A stretch of 64,000 nt of DNA from JBJMQS01 sp045802605. GTDB lineage: Bacteria > Planctomycetota > Planctomycetia > Gemmatales > Gemmataceae. This document shows positions 59,401-64,000 of this stretch, piece by piece. The notes under the pieces were generated by a model. It was not told where the DNA came from and did no database searches. It worked only from the letters and a program-made list of their open reading frames with translations. Positions within the stretch are counted from its first letter, which is position 1, and the number at the start of each line of letters is the position of its first letter. A program made the translations under genes and the position numbers. The stretch spans positions 1-64,000 of the forward strand of contig JBJMQS010000001.1 in the NCBI GenBank assembly GCA_045802605.1, read 5' to 3'.

Positions 59401-62201
59401 AACACCGCTGGGCGAATGATCCAGAGCGTGGATGATGTTGAACTGACGAGTGGCTGAGCCGTGTCGATCGGTATTGAACCGATTTCGACATTGTTCACCC
59501 GGGGCACAAGCGTTTCGCTCGTGGGTTGCGATATCCGGCTGGGCACTGTGACGAAGTGATCAGGCACGCTCCAGCGGACGCGCGGCGGCGGTGCATCGCA
59601 ACTAAAGCTCGGTGCTTCGGCCGTCACGCGAGTGAATAAGAGCTGAGCGGGCGCAGGCAAAATGTAGGACACCGCCAATTCCTGGCCCGAAGGCTTGCAC
59701 GCTCGCACCATGGGCGACAAGGTCATCACCGGGACGGCCGCCCCATCCAACGTCGCCGAGAGCCATTGGGCATCCGACGGCAGTTCCATCCGCAGTGAAC
59801 CATCGCGCATGCCGGTGATGCGGGCTTCATAGCGACAAATGAGCTTTCCATCGCCGGCCCAAGCCGCGAGCAAAATCGGATTAGTCAGAGCCATGCGCGT
59901 CACGCCGACGTTAGCGGACGACTCATGCGTGTTGAAATCCTCGCCATGCCGAAACACCCGTCCCCGCGGCGTCGCCACTTCGTGCAACTGGCTCTCCAGA
60001 TAACCGGTGTCAGCCGCCAGTGCTTCCGCGACAGACCAATCATGCCGTTGCCCGGCCGAGTTGACGACACTCCAAAGCGGAATCTGCGAGTGAAGTTGAA
60101 ATCGCGAACGCATCTGGGCAAAGCCAACTCCCCAAGGCGCCATGCCGAATGCCGCCAGGCTCCGGCCGATGGGCGCGATGTTTGTATCGCCCGTGAGCCG
60201 CAGTTCCAACGGACCCGACACAGGTCGATCCAATGAGATGAGCCACAGTGACCCACTGTTCGGCGCAAGCACCGGAGAAATGGCGCCCAGCGGCCAATCA
60301 GCCGCGAAAAGTGCGCTCGCCTGGGCCGCTAGATCGATGCGTACGACCCGGCGAATTCGCACTGAACTTGTTTCGGACTGCCAATTCCAGGGCCCATCGT
60401 TGCGTAACGAACAATGCAGCAACACCGAATCAATCGCACTGCTCTTGGGTTCGATTCGCAGTCGATAGTCCCAATGCGGCCCGCTGCGGGTCGATGTAAT
60501 GTCGCCAATTCCGTGGGCGGCCAGCTCAGCGACCGGCCGGCTCAGGATCACCCATCCTTCGATGGGCCCGCCGATCGAAGCAAAGCTCTCCCCACCAAGC
60601 CCACTGTTTTTCTCACGGCTCAGTGACAGGCTGGGGCGAGATTCGCTGTGCCATACAGGGCTAACCGCGACTTTCAGACTGGATTGCACTTGTCGGCCGG
60701 CCAGGGGCGCAAGGTTCGGAAATACGAGCCTTGGTCCGGCCACCTCCGCGTGAAGATGCACACGGACATCCGCGATCGAGTGTGCGGCGAGCGCTGGATC
60801 AAACGTGAGCCGCAGAACACGTCGATCGAGCTGATCGTTTTGCACCGACCATTGCACGCCTTCGCCATTGGGTGTATCGACGGCTTCAACGTCCCAGTTG
60901 GTGGAGAGCAAGAATGCGAATGTCGCCATCGACGCCCGCTGGGGCACGATCGACAGATCAGCGACCAAGGTTTGCCGCTCACTTTCGATTTGCCAATCAA
61001 GGCGCGACTTGACCTGCCAATCACCGACGGCAGACCGCATCCGGCCGCTAGGCCGCGTGCCCTCGACTTTGTCCCAATGGCTCGCCAGGTGAATGTGTTG
61101 CTCACCGAGCGGCGAGATTTCAGAGCCCGTCAGGCGCATGTTGCCCGAGCGCCACTCTTCGAGAGCGACTACGGGCGATACATGGATCGTTAGCGTTTCC
61201 CCATTCGCCAATCCATCAGTGACGCTGACGGCGGGCACAGTCCACACACCGGGCATGTTGATCGGCATGATCGCACGCAGTGTGACCGTCGCAGATTCAA
61301 CCGGGCGGTCGAAAATCACCCGTACCCGGGATGAGGCTTCGATCGGCTCCCAGCGGGCCACGGTTGGTCCGACGACATCGAGGGGCACGACGCCCGGCTC
61401 ATGAACCAATTCAATTTCTCGTTTTCCCGTCTGCCCAAAGTTGAGATCCAATTGATAATTCAGCTCCGCGGCTCCGGTGCGAAGCTCGATTAGATTTCGC
61501 TGGATGACGAAACTCGGCGTACTAGCCACGCCAGGGGCCGTGCGGATCAAAAAGCTCACGGAGCTTTGGCCGCCGAGATTTACTAACCACGTCGGTCGAT
61601 CCGTCGTCGGCCGGTGCACGCCGGCGGCCTGCATCAACTCCATCCCCGCCGGCAACTCTAACTCGAGCGTGCTGAGAGCACACGGGGGAATTCGCAAATC
61701 GAAGTGCAACCCGCCGGCCTCACGCCGCGATTGCAATGACCATTCCAACTCCAACAACGTTTGATTGCGCTCGACCAAGACTTGCAAGCCGGGATCGGCC
61801 AGCGGTTTTCCCAACTCGCCGACGATCGCCGCGCCGCCGTCCGCCCACTTCGCGGCCGTGAGCGCGGCGTTCCAAGGTTCTAATGGCAACAGATGCGACC
61901 CGCCAGCCGCGGTGCGAACAGTCCAACGAGCAGAGCCGCGAAGATGCTCGGCATCGAGCCGCGCGCGATAGGTCGTGTCAATCAGTTGTGCAGGCTGCCG
62001 TTCGAGACCGGCCGCCGCCCGGGCCACTCGTTCCTCGAATTTGTCGCGCGGCATGCGCACGAGAGCGCCGGGCTTTTGTTGTTCCCGTGCGAGTGCGGCC
62101 CGTTCGTCCGCGGCCACCTGCCTGCGAATCGGTATCGGGTCGGCGGCACTCACCGCCGGGGCAATCAACAACAACGCGAGCCAGCTTCGGTAGATGGTCA
62201 T
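56475..62201 (-). CDS. Giant secreted/membrane protein of unknown function
   Basis: A 1908-residue protein with a signal peptide (MTIYRSWLALLLIAPAVSAA). It is mostly beta-rich extracytoplasmic sequence. A cluster of transmembrane helices lies near residues 924-1013 and is directly followed by a second export-like start (VITAMAWPSVAAGPEPAIV), giving two tandem halves. A final helix is near the C-terminus (QIAATILILGAGVFALRR). I do not recognise a known domain. It overlaps the next gene by 4 bases (ATGA), and that gene has the same build, so the pair probably works together. Confidence 0.8.
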   Translation of the reverse strand: MTIYRSWLALLLIAPAVSAADPIPIRRQVAADERAALAREQQKPGALVRMPRDKFEERVARAAAGLERQPAQLIDTTYRARLDAEHLRGSARWTVRTAAGGSHLLPLEPWNAALTAAKWADGGAAIVGELGKPLADPGLQVLVERNQTLLELEWSLQSRREAGGLHFDLRIPPCALSTLELELPAGMELMQAAGVHRPTTDRPTWLVNLGGQSSVSFLIRTAPGVASTPSFVIQRNLIELRTGAAELNYQLDLNFGQTGKREIELVHEPGVVPLDVVGPTVARWEPIEASSRVRVIFDRPVESATVTLRAIMPINMPGVWTVPAVSVTDGLANGETLTIHVSPVVALEEWRSGNMRLTGSEISPLGEQHIHLASHWDKVEGTRPSGRMRSAVGDWQVKSRLDWQIESERQTLVADLSIVPQRASMATFAFLLSTNWDVEAVDTPNGEGVQWSVQNDQLDRRVLRLTFDPALAAHSIADVRVHLHAEVAGPRLVFPNLAPLAGRQVQSSLKVAVSPVWHSESRPSLSLSREKNSGLGGESFASIGGPIEGWVILSRPVAELAAHGIGDITSTRSGPHWDYRLRIEPKSSAIDSVLLHCSLRNDGPWNWQSETSSVRIRRVVRIDLAAQASALFAADWPLGAISPVLAPNSGSLWLISLDRPVSGPLELRLTGDTNIAPIGRSLAAFGMAPWGVGFAQMRSRFQLHSQIPLWSVVNSAGQRHDWSVAEALAADTGYLESQLHEVATPRGRVFRHGEDFNTHESSANVGVTRMALTNPILLAAWAGDGKLICRYEARITGMRDGSLRMELPSDAQWLSATLDGAAVPVMTLSPMVRACKPSGQELAVSYILPAPAQLLFTRVTAEAPSFSCDAPPPRVRWSVPDHFVTVPSRISQPTSETLVPRVNNVEIGSIPIDTAQPLVSSTSSTLWIIRPAVLQLCSALLAIGALAALLICRSKCVVVLAAVLVGIGITWLPLAMLPIVWGLVLICGVSLVWLGARRWTLRAAVLVITAMAWPSVAAGPEPAIVTIVTASDGSETALAPTELLDRLDLLARRGEPTADMAVLSALYTGQANNTSARIEARWEVLSFHDQVEFEIPVAGGQLAELRLNDEPIYPQTTGLRARISLGKAGRFTITAHLVVPTVTEPARRVATFEVPAAPIAKLDVALPAGAKLADPLPGRGAAIFVNGRATIDLGNVSTIELCWQPPAKNMTTVEPKIREGYLWDLSAPAAKLYGTVRCQFSSGSSHEVRIALRRGVEVAGVRSVDPRHLRSWRIDEANENRTIVADVTVPGAGLALVALELTPREPIAMANPLPYPSVANASETFWAWRGEPGTTPGRTNGVGESATESYVRDFLLPEQGPGPPTKVYRRRATGAQIRVAPPPEVTWTGPHTMRWRLGSRRAFVEVSAQVAAEPLPRSMIEWEVPGNVTVQAVDCPGLVSWSRAGTRLQLWFADARKSATVVWQGTINRNNPEAPLELPSVRLIGATPGSIVEITSRPGWELTPTFSQAVKQDPSSIPGWRWRYVCDKSYYKLAFQPWSTLSTTQYTVATQVSSGTTGPISITTVEAHIPKGEMTSFGVRVKAGAKDIVQIEAADATLSDETSSAGERAWMVHPGSGGDHQLKITVRPKVPTTSWSVPVVSLTLGDSAPAKLDRSISLTPELNVVEARGLESAGANWRVLRDDWHMTVQPQSTDSEAIRVGLLDTVALREPTGDWRVRSTAWLTHEANAELVLKWEQAHRINAIDIDGQHFSTPRGPTKQIILLFNGPPGPRRVRWEVMAGAGEIAEPSSVCPEMFVNDRRVEPDLILWSRELGATEQPAPTRELLSAANASKLRNEALRRMSVANRTDEVTSEVALATGPVATWRITDAATFRAELQHSPSAPPRQIAATILILGAGVFALRRRVRR

Positions 62202-64000
62202 GCCACCGGCTCGCGCGTGGCTGTATGAATCGTGGAGGCGTGTTCTCCATCAACCGAGCCATTGACTGAAATCAATGGGGTTCGACGAATCGGCGCAAAC
62301 ACCGCGCGCTGTCCTGCGTATCGACGCCACAATCCCAGAGCTAACCATGCGAACGGCAAAACAATGAGTGCCGGCTCTGCCGCGACGAGTAGCTGCATCG
62401 CCAGTTGCGGACGAACCCACGCCCCACATAGTCCTGCGGCGACAACTAACAGGAGGGACGCCAATCGCCATTGTGACCAGCGGATTCGCGCTACTGCGAG
62501 GCCTAGGGTCAAGACAATCAGCGACATCATCAACAGCGTGCTCGTGCGCGGCAACAGCGTCAGGTGGATCGGCCCTAGCGGTGCGCTCCCAGCGAGCGTG
62601 GAAGGGAATGGATCGCCTCCCTCGAGCCCCGCTGTCCGACCAGAGCCCGAGAACCATCGCGCCAATGTAGCCGTGCGGTAACTAGCTAATGGCGCGAACA
62701 ATCCGCGGTCCCAACCCCAGCGCACCGGGCCATCGAGCTCACCGGCGGGGTCGAATGCCAATAGCTCCGACGGCAACGCGATCTGCCAGCGCACCAAGCC
62801 GACTGGCATTTCTCCCACGGAGTGTGGCGGAGTAAAGGTCACCCGGCGGCCCGGTTCGCTATCCAAGCGGTAGGCGATGTCGAGTTTTTGCACGGGCCGG
62901 TCGGGCGGCGCCTCGATCCGCAGCGAAACCACATAGCCGGCATCACGCGTTGCGATGGCCTTATCATCGAGCAGAATGGAAACATCCGAAGCCGCGGGAG
63001 GCAATTCGAAACTGAGTTCGGCAGATCGCTGGGCTTTGAGCGCGTAACGGACCCGGAGCCCCATGCGTCCATCCGAATCGACACCCGCCTGGACCCAGAC
63101 GCGCTGCGCGACGACCGGCGGCCCGTAACTTCCCGGCGCAGTGAGTCGCAGCGTCAAAGGCAAATTCTTGCCTCGTCCGCGCAGCGAGAGTGCTGGCAAT
63201 ACATCCGCATCGGCGAGTGGTGCGACCGGTTGTGACTGCCAGGTGCCGCGTTGTAATTCAGGCCAAACGCCGCCCCCCGCGAAGATGTGCGCATCCGCCA
63301 CGCATTCTCCCTCGGGCCAAAACAGCGGCACCGAATATGTCTCCCGCGTGGACTCATTCGGAAGAGGTTCGGTGTAAGTCAACACAATGGGCGCTTCGCT
63401 CGTTGGTCGCGCAATCCATTCGCCAGGCCCCATGGCCGTCAGCCCCGCCCCATCGGCTCGCAAACGGTCGGCGGTTTGAGCGGGCCCACGCAAAGTGACG
63501 AGCCGAGTCCCGCTCGCCGGCTTGATCATTTCGCGGACCATCACTTGGCGATCATCGAAGCGCACGTCGATGCGCAGGGGAATGGCCGTCTCGACCCGCG
63601 AAGACCACCAATTCAACTCCAGCTTCGCCGCGCTGCGGCCCAACGCAGCCGAGAGGGTTCCTGATTTGTCGTCACGTTCGAGCGGCCGCTCCCAATCGCC
63701 CGTGAGTGCGCGGATGCCGCCGCGGACATCAAATCCCTCCGGCACCGATACAGCGATCGTGCCGCCGCGATCATTCGCTTGCAAAATTCGCGGCAACAAG
63801 AACGTGCCTGCGCTGGCTCGCGCCGCGGGTCGCACCGCGTCCACGGTCAGCGTGAACGGCTGCTTCTGCGGCTGCGTTAACCGCAGCGTCAGCGTTCGCC
63901 CGTCTTTCGATGGCGTTGATGACTCAATCAGTTCGGCGGGGCCAGGCTGCAGGTCCTGCCATTCCGCGGGCAGTTCCACCTCCACACGATCGACTGACGA
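62198..64000 (-). CDS. Large secreted/membrane protein, cut by window edge
   Basis: The reading frame is open up to base 64000, so the true start lies outside the window. At least 600 residues are visible. Most is beta-rich and charged; the C-terminus has helices near 62200-62520 on the same strand (LMMSLIVLTLGLAVARIRW, then LASLLLVVAAGLCGAWV). This mirrors the layout of each half of the 1908-residue gene that follows with a 4-base overlap. No known domain recognised. Confidence 0.75.
   Translation of the reverse strand, partial: SSVDRVEVELPAEWQDLQPGPAELIESSTPSKDGRTLTLRLTQPQKQPFTLTVDAVRPAARASAGTFLLPRILQANDRGGTIAVSVPEGFDVRGGIRALTGDWERPLERDDKSGTLSAALGRSAAKLELNWWSSRVETAIPLRIDVRFDDRQVMVREMIKPASGTRLVTLRGPAQTADRLRADGAGLTAMGPGEWIARPTSEAPIVLTYTEPLPNESTRETYSVPLFWPEGECVADAHIFAGGGVWPELQRGTWQSQPVAPLADADVLPALSLRGRGKNLPLTLRLTAPGSYGPPVVAQRVWVQAGVDSDGRMGLRVRYALKAQRSAELSFELPPAASDVSILLDDKAIATRDAGYVVSLRIEAPPDRPVQKLDIAYRLDSEPGRRVTFTPPHSVGEMPVGLVRWQIALPSELLAFDPAGELDGPVRWGWDRGLFAPLASYRTATLARWFSGSGRTAGLEGGDPFPSTLAGSAPLGPIHLTLLPRTSTLLMMSLIVLTLGLAVARIRWSQWRLASLLLVVAAGLCGAWVRPQLAMQLLVAAEPALIVLPFAWLALGLWRRYAGQRAVFAPIRRTPLISVNGSVDGEHASTIHTATREPVA

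Overview
The window looks like a chromosomal segment of a Planctomycete (phylum Planctomycetota; the family cannot be fixed from the sequence alone). The evidence is a DUF1559 prepilin-like secreted protein, an ECF sigma factor directly upstream of two giant membrane Ser/Thr kinases with kinesin-light-chain-type TPRs, a Uma2 nuclease, DUF4337, several groEL copies, very large secreted proteins of over 1300 residues, and weak or absent Shine-Dalgarno signals at many genes. Coding density is high. No rRNA, tRNA, CRISPR array, insertion sequence or prophage was recognised.

Layout. 1-2400: rhodanese, MmcQ/YjbR, isoprenylcysteine methyltransferase-like protein and a one-TM protein. 2400-10900: a Gld-type ABC operon (ATPase, permease, GldG-like subunit, and a 1355-residue DUF4340 protein with nine repeat units). 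10900-17600: ECF sigma factor plus two tandem kinase-TPR receptors. 17600-21200: Uma2 nuclease, DUF4337, beta-carbonic anhydrase, DUF1559 and a possible toxin/DUF2283 pair. 21250-28300: a protein-folding cluster groEL1-groES-groEL2-dnaJ-grpE-fmdB-yacG whose gaps are filled by long palindromic elements. 28650-33600: NYN ribonuclease-like protein, an unknown protein, a TadE/TadE/TadG set and an MCE-OmpA fusion. 33600-37700: two divergent sigma-factor genes, one leading a DUF4956-MFS operon behind an attenuator-like leader. 37700-44700: housekeeping genes manC, ruvX, truB, nadD and prs, plus a serine hydrolase and a GH3-family amido synthetase. 44800-51300: an MFS-spermidine synthase fusion, an Hsp70 homologue, a frameshifted ankyrin gene and glutamate dehydrogenase. 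51450-56180: ogt, an FAD oxidoreductase and an iron operon feoA-feoA-feoB plus a 58-residue FeoB-associated protein, preceded by a Fur-box-like palindrome. 56475-64000: two overlapping giant secreted/membrane proteins of unknown function, the second cut by the window edge.

The most unusual features are the set of six distinct families of intergenic inverted repeats (positions in the entries), concentrated in the chaperone cluster; the two-hairpin leader before the sigma-DUF4956-MFS operon; the solitary MCE-OmpA fusion; and the modular giant proteins at the right end. All functional calls come from reading motifs by eye; no database search was possible.
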